NCBI GenBank assembly: GCA_009774245.1
Contig: VSNM01000073.1
Span: 1-26,401 of the forward strand
Direction of reading: 5' to 3'
Origin: Lachnospiraceae bacterium
GTDB lineage: Bacteria > Bacillota > Clostridia > Lachnospirales > Lachnospiraceae
Length of the DNA: 26,401 nt
Shown: in pieces, positions 1 through 7,031 of the stretch
How the letters are laid out: every line of letters starts with the position of its first letter
How positions within the stretch are numbered: position 1 is the first letter of the stretch
Notes under the pieces: model-generated
The model's input: the letters and a program-made list of their open reading frames with translations, nothing else
The model's database searches: none
Told to the model about the DNA's origin: nothing
Made by a program: the position numbers and the translations under genes

Positions 1-365
1 CTCATCGGTCTTGCATTCCTTGCACGCGCCGCACCTGCTGGCCTCGGACTGCCTGCCCTTCTTGAACCTGCATTGCCTGCTCTGACTGCACCAGCCGGTC
101 TCGCGTTCCCTGCACGCACTGCACCCGACGTTCTCGGACTGCCTGCTCTTCTTGAACCTGCATTGCCAGCCCTGACTACACCAGCCGATCTTGCATTTCC
201 CAGCATTGCCTTATTGTAGTTTGATACATTTCCCCTTCTGCGCATCTCAGATTCGGACTGTGTGACAGATCTCCTCGGTCTTGTCTGCCTGCCTCGCACG
301 TTTCCAGACGAACTCACTACCTGCCACAGTTCCAATTCCTGACTCTGCTGTGCCTGATTCCCCAT
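1..365 (-). CDS. Basic repeat protein, N-terminal part (cut by window edge)
   Basis: An open frame starts at ATG 365 and runs off the left edge, giving 121 residues with no stop. AGGAG lies 8 nt before the ATG, so the start is well supported. Residues 1-45 are mixed and polar. From about residue 42 onward there is not one Asp or Glu, while Arg, Ala, Gly, Ser and Pro dominate. Residues 61-90 and 91-120 are two near-identical 30-residue repeats containing RAGNAGSRRAGSPR. No signal peptide or membrane segment is visible in this part. The region should be disordered and strongly positive, fitting a cytoplasmic tail of a membrane protein or a nucleic-acid or polyanion binding segment, but the function is unknown. 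Its promoter (506-538) shares a distinctive direct repeat with the ABC transporter promoters at 21683 and 24893. Confidence 0.75.
   Translation of the reverse strand, partial: MGNQAQQSQELELWQVVSSSGNVRGRQTRPRRSVTQSESEMRRRGNVSNYNKAMLGNARSAGVVRAGNAGSRRAGSPRTSGAVRAGNARPAGAVRAGNAGSRRAGSPRPAGAARARNARPM
6..185 (-). repeat. Two 90-bp tandem repeats inside the basic protein gene
   Basis: Units 6-95 and 96-185 are in tandem and about 90% identical by eye. A third copy begins to diverge after 186. Each unit encodes 30 residues and keeps the frame, so the array can grow or shrink without breaking the gene. The array may continue beyond the left edge. Confidence 0.85.
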
Positions 366-505
366 AAGTACTTCTCCTATCACCGTATCCTTAGCTATTG
401 TGAAATGATTGATCTCTTATATATATTAGACGTTTCAGCACTCCAAAATGTTGCAAAAAAATTATAAATTTTTCATAAACTTTTGATTTTGACGGCTCTA
501 AAAGT

Positions 506-538
506 ATTATACAACACCAAGCTCTAAAATTTCTCTAA
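506..538 (-). promoter_or_regulatory. Direct-repeat promoter P1 (TTAGAG x2 plus TATAAT)
   Basis: On the minus strand TTAGAG occurs at 538-533 and 527-522, 11 bp apart. It is followed by exactly 10 nt and a perfect TATAAT at 511-506. There is no good -35 hexamer; the repeats sit where it would be. The layout is the same as at 21683-21715 and 24893-24925. It would start a transcript near 499 with a leader of about 130 nt before the basic repeat protein. Confidence 0.7.
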
Positions 539-574
539 AACGAAACACAGCGGACACTTTTTGCAAATATTGTG

Positions 575-1540
575 TTATATCTTCACCTCATACCCCAGCT
601 TCTTCACCAGCGCCATGTCAGTCGCAACTGTGATGCCGGCTGTCGTGAGCATATCGCCTGATATTGCGGCATTGGCTCCACTTTGGAAACACTTCTCTCC
701 CCTGTCACCCAACAGCCCTCTGCCGCCGGCCAGCCGGATATCCCCATCCGGTATTATAAAGCGGAATATCGCGACGATGCGGCAAAGCTCGTCATTCGTG
801 AGAACCCGGTTCCTTTCGTATGGCGTACCCTTGATGGGATTCAGGAGATTGACCGGAATCGACTTTACACCCAGATCCCTTATGGCCAGTGCCATATCAA
901 TCCGGTCCTCCATCGTCTCGCCCAGCCCCATAATCCCGCCGGAACATACGCTCAATCCTACCCTTTTCGCCGCCCTCAGCGCCGCAAGTTTCTCAACATA
1001 AGTATGTGTCGTGCAGATCTGTGGGAAGTAGTTTCTGGAAGACTCCAGATTACAGTGCACTCTCGACGCCCCTGCCTCCTTAATCTTCTGAAATTGTGCT
1101 TCTCCCAGAAGACCAAAAGACACACAGACCTCAATGCCCACCTGCCTGCGGATTTCCCGAATACTCTCGCAGACCTGATCGATCTCCCCATCGCTCAGCC
1201 GCCTTCCCGATGTGACGATGGAATAGCGAAGGACGCCCTGCTCCCTGTTATGCTTCGCTCCCGCCAGCAGCGCCTCTGTAGGGAGCAGCGAATATGTATC
1301 CTGACAATCCGTATGATAGTGCGCGCTCTGTGCACAGTACTTACAGTCCTCCGAGCACCGTCCGCACTTGCCGTTGATTATCGTGCATAGATCAAATCGG
1401 TTTCCGCACATTTTTTTCCTGATCTCATCGGCTGCCCCTGCCAGTTCCTCCAACGGCTCCTTCACGAGCAAAAGCGCCTCATCCCTTGTGATGCACGCAC
1501 CTGCATCTATTTTTTGTTTCAGTTCTTCTGTAAGACTCAT
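575..1540 (-). CDS. bioB: Biotin synthase
   Basis: Radical SAM enzyme that inserts sulfur into dethiobiotin to make biotin. The 321-residue product has the CxxxCxxC cluster motif CSEDCKYC (Cys62, Cys66, Cys69) for the 4Fe-4S/SAM site. It also has the BioB-type VHCNLESSR segment, the SGGIMGLGE loop and the RLAGGR motif near the C-terminus that helps bind the 2Fe-2S cluster. The length is normal for the family. An in-frame TTG lies 15 nt upstream at 1555, but it overlaps the GGAGGG ribosome site of the ATG at 1540, so 1540 is the true start. No bioA, bioD or bioF is nearby, so the cell may take up dethiobiotin or keep the rest of the pathway elsewhere. Confidence 0.95.
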   Translation of the reverse strand: MSLTEELKQKIDAGACITRDEALLLVKEPLEELAGAADEIRKKMCGNRFDLCTIINGKCGRCSEDCKYCAQSAHYHTDCQDTYSLLPTEALLAGAKHNREQGVLRYSIVTSGRRLSDGEIDQVCESIREIRRQVGIEVCVSFGLLGEAQFQKIKEAGASRVHCNLESSRNYFPQICTTHTYVEKLAALRAAKRVGLSVCSGGIMGLGETMEDRIDMALAIRDLGVKSIPVNLLNPIKGTPYERNRVLTNDELCRIVAIFRFIIPDGDIRLAGGRGLLGDRGEKCFQSGANAAISGDMLTTAGITVATDMALVKKLGYEVKI

Positions 1541-1547
1541 AGCCTGT

Positions 1548-1553
1548 CCCTCC
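1548..1553 (-). promoter_or_regulatory. Ribosome binding site fixing the bioB start
   Basis: GGAGGG ends 7 nt before ATG 1540 and lies inside the apparent TTG-initiated extension, which rules out the upstream TTG. Confidence 0.8.
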
Positions 1554-1557
1554 AATG

Positions 1558-1685
1558 TTAAGGAACTGTAGAAATATCCTGCGCAATCTGAGCACCTATT
1601 TTCCTACAATTCCTAATCTGAAAAAAGAACCACTGTTTCCAGTGATTCTCTGTGCCGCCTTTATTTACAGTTTTACAGTTCCTTA
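1558..1685. repeat. Nested inverted repeats between bioB and sortase 1
   Basis: TAAGGAACTGT at 1559-1569 is inverted at 1675-1685, where the last three bases are the sortase stop codon. A third, looser inverted copy lies at 1604-1616, making 1558-1616 an imperfect palindrome on its own. The sortase terminator lies between. This could be a small MITE-like or REP-like element, but no target duplication was found. Confidence 0.5.
1621..1648 (-). terminator. Intrinsic terminator of sortase 1
   Basis: Reading the minus strand, a 9-bp stem (one T-G pair) with a GAAA tetraloop spans 1648-1627 and is followed by six T at 1626-1621. It lies 35 nt past the sortase stop and separates that gene from bioB. 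Confidence 0.85.
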
Positions 1686-2870
1686 GCTGATTTTCTTCGC
1701 CACAACGACAAACCGCCCCTTCGTCTCCTGGTAATCACAGGTCGAGAGCGTCAGGAGCTTGTCGCCATAGCTTGCAGTCACTCCGGTGTCATAAAGCGAC
1801 AATGCCGCCATCTCGTTCATGGCAGAGTTAAATTCCTTCTCCGACGCAGCATTGATAAACTGATAATATTTAAAGGTAACATCCTCCTCCGAATATACCT
1901 TGGAGCGGAACACATACATCACCTGATATGTACCCTTTTCGTAGATTGTATCAAACTGAATAACCGGATGCGCCTCATAGTAGGACTCACTGCTGTATTT
2001 GTTTAGTGTGCCAAACATCTTGCCGGATCTCATGTGATGCCCATATAAGATAATATTGTCACAGCCTTTGACCACATCGCACTGGTAATCCATAAAGATG
2101 CTGCCGTTTCTGTCCTCCTCCTGGTTAAAGTTGTGGTTCAGATAATACTCGTTGTTTACAGTCTGCATCACAGGATAATCCACAACCGTATCATCGATCT
2201 TTACCCAGCCGATCAGCCGCTGGTTCTTCTGATGGAGCAGGGTATATTCCGGCAGAATATCCGGCGTCTCCACCGTGTCGTCGACGAGGTGTATCCTGAC
2301 TTCCCTCGTGCCGGAAGCCCCTGCCTCCTTCAGCGCAGACAGCTCGTCAAACTCCCTCGCATTCTTGGCGGACACTTGATAATACGCCCCCAGATACCCA
2401 AAGCTTATAATGCACATAAACAGACAGCCTGCTATCAGCATTTTGCGCTTCTGTTCTTTTTTGCGGAGGACAGCCACGATCTGTCTCTGCATATTCTTGT
2501 CAAAATCTTCCAGCCGCGCTCTGCTCTCAGGCTGATCCTGCTTTTTTGTCCTGGAAAGGTTCCTGACCTTTTCAGCCTGCTGCCTTCTTTTTTCCTTTCG
2601 GGCTGTTTTTTTATTCTGTTTCTCTCTCTCCTCTGCCCTGATGCGCTGATACAGTTCATAAATATTGTCGTCGAACTGTCTCCCCACTATGGACTCAAAT
2701 GTATATTGGCCTTTCTTTAATTCCAGGTACAGCTTCTCAATATCCTTTGGATTGTCCAAGTCCAGACTGCCGGTAATGGAATCGATAAGCTGTTTGTCCC
2801 TCAGCGCCGCCTTGTATTCCTCTGCGTTCCTGAAACGCCTGCCCTCAACAGTCCATTTTATTTCCGCCAT
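1683..2870 (-). CDS. Class B sortase with long cytoplasmic N-terminus
   Basis: Membrane transpeptidase that cleaves a sorting signal and anchors the protein to the cell wall. The product is 395 residues. Residues 1-144 are charged and predicted cytoplasmic, 145-168 form one membrane span, and the sortase fold follows. Catalytic residues are His278 in YGHHM, Cys378 in TLSTC and Arg386 in KGRF, the class B pattern. ATG 2870 has AAGGGG 8-9 nt upstream. An in-frame GTG at 2927 lies at or before the expected transcription start, so it was rejected. The N-terminal extension is far longer than in textbook SrtB (about 245 residues in total) and resembles that of the second sortase at 7032. No substrate lies in the same transcript. 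Confidence 0.92.
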   Translation of the reverse strand: MAEIKWTVEGRRFRNAEEYKAALRDKQLIDSITGSLDLDNPKDIEKLYLELKKGQYTFESIVGRQFDDNIYELYQRIRAEEREKQNKKTARKEKRRQQAEKVRNLSRTKKQDQPESRARLEDFDKNMQRQIVAVLRKKEQKRKMLIAGCLFMCIISFGYLGAYYQVSAKNAREFDELSALKEAGASGTREVRIHLVDDTVETPDILPEYTLLHQKNQRLIGWVKIDDTVVDYPVMQTVNNEYYLNHNFNQEEDRNGSIFMDYQCDVVKGCDNIILYGHHMRSGKMFGTLNKYSSESYYEAHPVIQFDTIYEKGTYQVMYVFRSKVYSEEDVTFKYYQFINAASEKEFNSAMNEMAALSLYDTGVTASYGDKLLTLSTCDYQETKGRFVVVAKKIS

Positions 2871-2931
2871 TCTATCGCCCCTTCTATCATTCTCTGCATC
2901 TTCCTTGATAGATTTCTTTGCATACACTATT

Positions 2932-2959
2932 ATTGTACTATATTTTCAGACAATTTCAA
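2932..2959 (-). promoter_or_regulatory. Sigma-A type promoter of sortase 1
   Basis: TTGAAA (2959-2954), 16-bp spacer, TACAAT (2937-2932). Transcription would start near 2925, about 55 nt before ATG 2870. Confidence 0.6.
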
Positions 2960-3016
2960 GTATTTTTTTGACTTTCGCTACAATTTTATCAATAAATTTT
3001 TGAAAGCTTATTTGGA

Positions 3017-3043
3017 ACACTTTCTGCACACTGTCATATAGTA
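3017..3043 (+). promoter_or_regulatory. Possible sigma-K/sigma-E sporulation promoter
   Basis: AC at 3017-3018, then 16 nt, then CATATAGTA at 3035-3043. This fits the mother-cell consensus AC-N16/17-CATANNNTA. It lies 30 nt before the ATG of the Cys-rich protein. The consensus is short, so chance is possible; TATAGT at 3038 could also serve as a housekeeping -10. Confidence 0.45.
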
Positions 3044-3073
3044 TAGAAAAAAGCTTCTTCGGAGGTACTCAAC

Positions 3074-3352
3074 ATGAGTGAATTATCAGCAAGCCATTGC
3101 GGATGCAATCAAACTAATACGGAGTGTGGCTGCGGCTACGGTAACAACAACGGGTTCGGCAGCTGGATCTGGATTCTTATCCTGCTTTCCTGCTGCGGCG
3201 GATGCGGCAGCGGATTCGGTTTCAGCAACGGCAACGGATGCGGCTGTGGTTGTGACAGCAACAACAACAACAGCGGATGCGGCAGCTGGATCTGGATTCT
3301 GCTTCTGCTCTGCTGCTGTGGCGGCAGCAACAACGGCTGCGGATGCTGCTAA
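3074..3352 (+). CDS. Cys/Gly-rich chorion-like protein, possible spore coat protein
   Basis: A 92-residue protein with 17 Cys and many Gly and Asn. Two copies of GSWIWIL-x-LL-x-CCGG at residues 29-43 and 70-84 are separated by GCG/GNN-rich spacers. The C-terminus is CGCC. The composition matches the chorion class high-cysteine proteins seen in Firmicutes, and hydrophobic-Cys repeats of this kind are typical of cross-linked coats. No signal peptide is present, which fits assembly in a mother cell rather than secretion. GGAGG lies 8 nt before the ATG. The possible sigma-K promoter upstream supports a spore role, which remains an inference. It is followed by two helical proteins on the same strand. 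Confidence 0.8.
   Translation: MSELSASHCGCNQTNTECGCGYGNNNGFGSWIWILILLSCCGGCGSGFGFSNGNGCGCGCDSNNNNSGCGSWIWILLLLCCCGGSNNGCGCC
3158..3300 (+). repeat. Exact 20-bp direct repeat within the Cys-rich gene
   Basis: GGCAGCTGGATCTGGATTCT occurs at 3158-3177 and 3281-3300, 123 bp (41 codons) apart, and encodes the GSWIWIL core twice. It indicates an internal duplication of about 41 residues. Confidence 0.85.
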
Positions 3353-3364
3353 TGTCCTAATCCC

Positions 3365-3526
3365 TGAGGGTTCGCATATGCGGGCCCTCACACCTTGTAA
3401 TATACTGGCGGTCGAAAAGACTGACCGCTCAGTATATTGGGATGCACACAGCCACATAAGGAAATATGCCACTTCGTGGCTGCGGCTGGCGCAATACTCA
3501 CTGCAGATTTCATCTGTCGTGAGTAT
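3365..3526 (+). other. Array of stem-loops after the Cys-rich gene
   Basis: The 249-nt gap between 3352 and 3602 has no gene but holds consecutive hairpins. 3365-3390 is a 13-bp stem with two T-G pairs. 3399-3438 is a 15-bp stem with one mismatch. 3449-3482 pairs CAGCCAC with GTGGCTG, with a competing GCCAC-TTC-GTGGC at 3468-3480. 3494-3526 pairs ATACTCAC with GTGAGTAT with an inner CAGAT/ATCTG stem. None is followed by a proper T-run, so they are not standard terminators. They may stabilise or process the mRNA, or be a structured RNA or repeat element. Confidence 0.6.
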
Positions 3527-3601
3527 AATGTATATCCATAATTCATATATATGATTAAGGTAAGCAATTGTTAACAATTCCTAAAAAAATGGAGGTTTGC
3601 T

Positions 3602-4132
3602 ATGGAGGATAACGATTACGTGCTGGCTTTTGACCACTTCTATACCACGAATCACATCCAGATCTTAAAGTCCCTTCTGCCCTTTATGGACAATGATAGC
3701 TTCCGGATGCTGCCTGCCCTGATCAAATTTATGGAATTAGAATATACGCTGTCACAAATTAACAGGGAAGCTCCTGGTTTTGCAAGCGGTATCCGCGCCA
3801 GCAGTTTTGACGCCGACGCAAAAACAGGCACTGATATGACAGAGAATCTCGAAAATATCTATAAGGCCATCCACAAATATCTCGCGCCAAACGAGGAAAA
3901 AAGCTTTAACCAGATCCTGTCCGCCATAAGGACGATGAAAAATGTGCGCGAAATGCAGCAGATGATGGAACTCTTCCAGAGCCTCAATCCCGACGCAAAT
4001 GCCAATATGGACATCGGCTCTGTACTGGAAAATCTGTCTGCCGTCAACGAGAACGCAAACGAACTCAATATCAACGAAATCATGGAAATGATGAAATTAT
4101 TTGGAGGGAATGACAATGGAAACCAGCAATGA
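3602..4132 (+). CDS. Conserved helical protein downstream of Cys-rich gene
   Basis: A 176-residue acidic, alpha-helical protein with no signal peptide or membrane span. The N-terminus carries a FYTTNHIQILKSLLPFM segment followed by a helix LPALIKFMELEYTLS. The C-terminal half has Met- and Gln-rich helices (EMQQMMELFQSL, NEIMEMMKLFGG) and ends in a Gly/Asn tail. GGAGG lies 6 nt before the ATG. The gene overlaps the next one by 17 nt, so the two are translationally coupled. I recognise it only as a family seen near Cys-rich or coat-like genes in Clostridia. A role in spore or envelope assembly is an inference from context. Confidence 0.85.
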   Translation: MEDNDYVLAFDHFYTTNHIQILKSLLPFMDNDSFRMLPALIKFMELEYTLSQINREAPGFASGIRASSFDADAKTGTDMTENLENIYKAIHKYLAPNEEKSFNQILSAIRTMKNVREMQQMMELFQSLNPDANANMDIGSVLENLSAVNENANELNINEIMEMMKLFGGNDNGNQQ

Positions 4133-4415
4133 ATGGATGAATGATCCGGAACTAAAAAATATTGACAGGGCAAAACTGGACTTTCTCGACAAGATGTTCG
4201 TGCAGAGTGCCACGATCAACAGCAGCGGGACGCAGCAGGAACGGCAGAAAAATATGATGGCATTTCTGCTTTCCCTCAGCAAACTGAGCAAGGACAACAA
4301 CATCACTTTTCAAAAAGAGGAGGTTGATCTTATTTTCTCTGTTCTGAAAAAATACTCAACCTCCGATGATATCGCTAAGATGCAGAAAATCTCTTCTTTT
4401 TTCCATTCCCGGTAA
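4116..4415 (+). CDS. Small helical protein coupled to the preceding gene
   Basis: A 99-residue charged helical protein. ATG 4116 is preceded by GGAGGG at 7 nt. A TTG at 4101 is in frame but contains the ribosome site, so it is not the start. The C-terminal helix pattern (LIFSVLKKY...DDIAKMQKISSFF) resembles a segment of its upstream neighbour (ILSAIRTMK...VREMQQMMELF), suggesting that the two are diverged relatives that might pair. Its last 41 nt overlap the 3' end of the surface-protein gene on the other strand. The function is unknown. Confidence 0.8.
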   Translation: METSNEWMNDPELKNIDRAKLDFLDKMFVQSATINSSGTQQERQKNMMAFLLSLSKLSKDNNITFQKEEVDLIFSVLKKYSTSDDIAKMQKISSFFHSR

Positions 4416-7008
4416 GAACAAGCAATACCCCGACCGAGAACATCGCGCACACAACCAGCATACGGTACTGTAAAGGATCTCCCGTCTTTGGTGTGGAGTC
4501 CTTTATATGTTGTGTGCTTCTTGGCGCGCTTGCGGAAGTAGCATTCTGCTTCTGTGTCGTTTCTGTTCTCTGTGCCGCTGACGCCGCCGAACCCGATGTA
4601 TCCTGCTGTGCGGATGTCACTGTACCCGGGCTCGCTGTCGCGCTCTGGCTGCCTGTTGTCGGCTGTGATACTGTGGCTGTCCGGACGCCTGCGGTATCGG
4701 CATCTGCCGTATCTGCACTGTCGTCCCCGATGACGATTGTCCCTGTCGTGGACGTATTGTTCGCCGCTGCTGTACCCGTGCTGCCTGTTCCAAGCACAAT
4801 TGTCCCTGTCGTGGACGTATTATTCGCCGCTGCTGTGCCTGTATTCGTTCCCGCAGTTCCTGTATTCCCGGAGATCGTTGCACCCAGTTTGATGCTGCCC
4901 GATGCGGTTTTACTGATGACAACAGCATCATTATCCTGCGCAGCATCACCGCCTTCGTACACCAGCCGGGTATACTGGCTTGCCAGCTCCTTTGCCACAT
5001 TTTGGGCTTTTTCAGTCCTGCCTGTGATGATGATATCTTTTGATATCTTATTGATGCCACTGAAGGCATTTTCCTTTACCACCGAAATATTGTCAGGCAA
5101 AATAATACTTGAGATTCCCCCGACACTGGCAAACGCATCGCTGCCGATCACTGTCACGGAATCCGGTATTGTGACTTTTTCAACGCTTCCACTATATTTG
5201 TACAGCACATTGTCTGACGCATTCATGGTAAAACCTGATGATGTGTGGTACCATTTCTTATATAAAGTCAAATTTTCTTTCACAACAGTGTCATTTCCAC
5301 TGGAATCCTTTCTGGTGTACGCCGTCAGACACTCCTTGTCCTGATACCAGCTCGAATCTGTAGAATAGTTGGAATACCGAAAACTTGCCGATGCGTTACT
5401 TTCCGGATATTCCGCTGTGGAAATCCCTTTTCCCTCCGCGATTTTTGCTGTCAGGCTCGACGCATCTGTGTAGGAGGTTCCATTGTAAGTTCCTGAAAAA
5501 CTACCCCCGTTCATCTGAAATACAACGGTATTGGTTTTCTCCGTTTTCTTTGTTGTCTCCCTGTCCCATTTGGCATAGATTGTCGTATTCTGTCTTATGA
5601 CATCACTGTCAAAATTCCATCTCACTGTACATTCATTGTCCTTAAACCAGCCTCTGAAAGTGTATGTAACTTCCTGTCCCCCTTCACTTCTCCTGATCTG
5701 ATCACTTCCTATGCGCAGAATCCTTGCCGTATTCCCATCCACCGACACTTCTTCCGATATTGTGTTGTCTGATACCACTTCCCTTTTTTCTCCGCTCACA
5801 CCGCTAATGCCTGTGTCAAATGTGACTGTGTACTTCTTTGGTTCTGTGGGAACCACAACTACGGGAGAGGTGTCTGTTTCTTCCGGCGATTCCGGATCGC
5901 TGTCTGTATCTGACGGTTCCGTACTGTCCTCCGACGGTTTAGAGCCTTCGTCTGTAGAATCCGTACTGCCGCTTTCCGGTTCAGAGCCTTCGCCTGTAGA
6001 ATCTGTGTCACTCTCTGACGGTTCAGAGCCTTCGTCTGTGGGTTTTGTGCCGCTGCCCTCTGGCGGTTCGCTATCATTCTGCGTATTATTACCATCCGAT
6101 GAGTTTTTGTCATTCTGCGTACTATCGCCATCCGATGGGTTATCACGGTTTTCCGCATTATCCGCCTGGTCATCTGTTTCACCGGCTGTTGTCCGGACAC
6201 GTTCCGATGTCTCCGCCGCTTCTTCCTGCGGTGTATCACCCGGATAATTGATACCCACAATCTCCTCAGTCTTCTCCAGATCAAGATAATCACTATATAC
6301 CAGCTGCCCATATTGGGAAGCCAGCTGTTTTCCGTACTCTCTCGAGGCGTCTGTCGCAGAGTCATAGAGATAGACAATTCTTCCGTCCTGTATTCCCCGA
6401 AACGCGTTTTCTCCAATACTGCCGATACCTGCCGGGAGCTTGATCCCCCGCACTTCCTGGGCGAGGTTCTCAAATGCACCGTCTGCGATCGTCGTCACCG
6501 CCGCCGGTATCTCCACAAGCGTCTCTTTCCCATCATACCGGTATAACACAGTCCCGTCGGCACTGATATAAAATCCTTCCGGCGCCAGCGTCGTTCCATC
6601 CGATGTGATATTGTACCACTTTTTGTACAGTGTGATGCTCTCGGTCACGGAACCGTCCGCGTCATATTTTGTCAGGCATTCCTTGTCTGTATACCAGGTA
6701 TCTGCCTCTGTCTTATAGCCGGAATAGGACGCATACTTATCATCGGGAAAACTGCTGATTTTTTTCCCGTCATCAATGACTAGCACCGGCGTCTTATCCT
6801 GAAACCGGTAGTCATTATAATCTCCCCTGAATGTCCCGCCGTTCATGCTGAATGTCACCACATGCGCCGAAGCGTCATCAACCTCAAGCTCCGCCTCCGT
6901 CATTTCCTTCATCACCACAGCCTGCGCTTCTGGCATGGGTATCTGCGATATGACGACTGCCAGCGCCATCAGGCTTGCCCCCAAAATGTTTTTTAACCTC
7001 CGATACAT
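4375..7008 (-). CDS. Cell-wall-anchored surface protein with InlB and BspA-type repeats
   Basis: An 877-residue wall protein. Residues 1-30 are a signal peptide ending in EAQA. Two similar modules, 46-240 and 493-686, each pair a Listeria/Bacteroides-type beta repeat (FxMNGGxFxG...TLYKKW) with a BspA-like leucine-rich repeat (IPxxVTxI...AF). An InlB-type repeat sits at 392-482. A Ser/Asp/Glu-rich linker spans 255-388 and a Thr/Ala-rich linker 700-835. The C-terminus is a sorting signal: TPKTG at 839-843, a hydrophobic span and KKKR. TPKTG fits the (S/N/P)PxTG signals of clostridial class B sortases, not LPxTG. It follows the second sortase by 23 nt, so it is very likely that enzyme's substrate. 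GAGGGG precedes the ATG. Probable adhesin. Confidence 0.92.
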   Translation of the reverse strand: MYRRLKNILGASLMALAVVISQIPMPEAQAVVMKEMTEAELEVDDASAHVVTFSMNGGTFRGDYNDYRFQDKTPVLVIDDGKKISSFPDDKYASYSGYKTEADTWYTDKECLTKYDADGSVTESITLYKKWYNITSDGTTLAPEGFYISADGTVLYRYDGKETLVEIPAAVTTIADGAFENLAQEVRGIKLPAGIGSIGENAFRGIQDGRIVYLYDSATDASREYGKQLASQYGQLVYSDYLDLEKTEEIVGINYPGDTPQEEAAETSERVRTTAGETDDQADNAENRDNPSDGDSTQNDKNSSDGNNTQNDSEPPEGSGTKPTDEGSEPSESDTDSTGEGSEPESGSTDSTDEGSKPSEDSTEPSDTDSDPESPEETDTSPVVVVPTEPKKYTVTFDTGISGVSGEKREVVSDNTISEEVSVDGNTARILRIGSDQIRRSEGGQEVTYTFRGWFKDNECTVRWNFDSDVIRQNTTIYAKWDRETTKKTEKTNTVVFQMNGGSFSGTYNGTSYTDASSLTAKIAEGKGISTAEYPESNASASFRYSNYSTDSSWYQDKECLTAYTRKDSSGNDTVVKENLTLYKKWYHTSSGFTMNASDNVLYKYSGSVEKVTIPDSVTVIGSDAFASVGGISSIILPDNISVVKENAFSGINKISKDIIITGRTEKAQNVAKELASQYTRLVYEGGDAAQDNDAVVISKTASGSIKLGATISGNTGTAGTNTGTAAANNTSTTGTIVLGTGSTGTAAANNTSTTGTIVIGDDSADTADADTAGVRTATVSQPTTGSQSATASPGTVTSAQQDTSGSAASAAQRTETTQKQNATSASAPRSTQHIKDSTPKTGDPLQYRMLVVCAMFSVGVLLVLTGNGKKKRFSAS
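4734..4838 (-). repeat. Direct repeat in the Thr/Ala-rich linker of the surface protein
   Basis: About 40 bp at roughly 4734-4774 recurs at 4798-4838 with few changes. It encodes TGTAAANNTSTTGTIV twice (residues about 723-738 and 745-760). This is a recent expansion of the wall-spanning linker. Confidence 0.7.
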
Positions 7009-7031
7009 GATAATCCCCTCTTACCTTAATT

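Noticed and set aside
6..185. CRISPR-like array at the left edge
   Set aside because: Units are 90 bp, directly adjacent, in frame with an open reading frame and encode protein repeats. There are no spacers.
1558..1616. BirA operator before bioB
   Set aside because: The palindrome lacks the TTGTAAAC/GTTTACAA half-sites, and the motif recurs at the sortase stop, which fits a repeat element better.
3086..3577. Minus-strand Ala-rich frame opposite the Cys-rich gene
   Set aside because: It is a mirror of the Cys/Gly codon bias. The plus-strand frame has a ribosome site, a promoter and family-like repeats.
4493..5344. Long plus-strand open frame opposite the surface-protein gene
   Set aside because: It arises from the repetitive Thr/Ala codons of the minus-strand gene, has no ribosome site and has an implausible composition.
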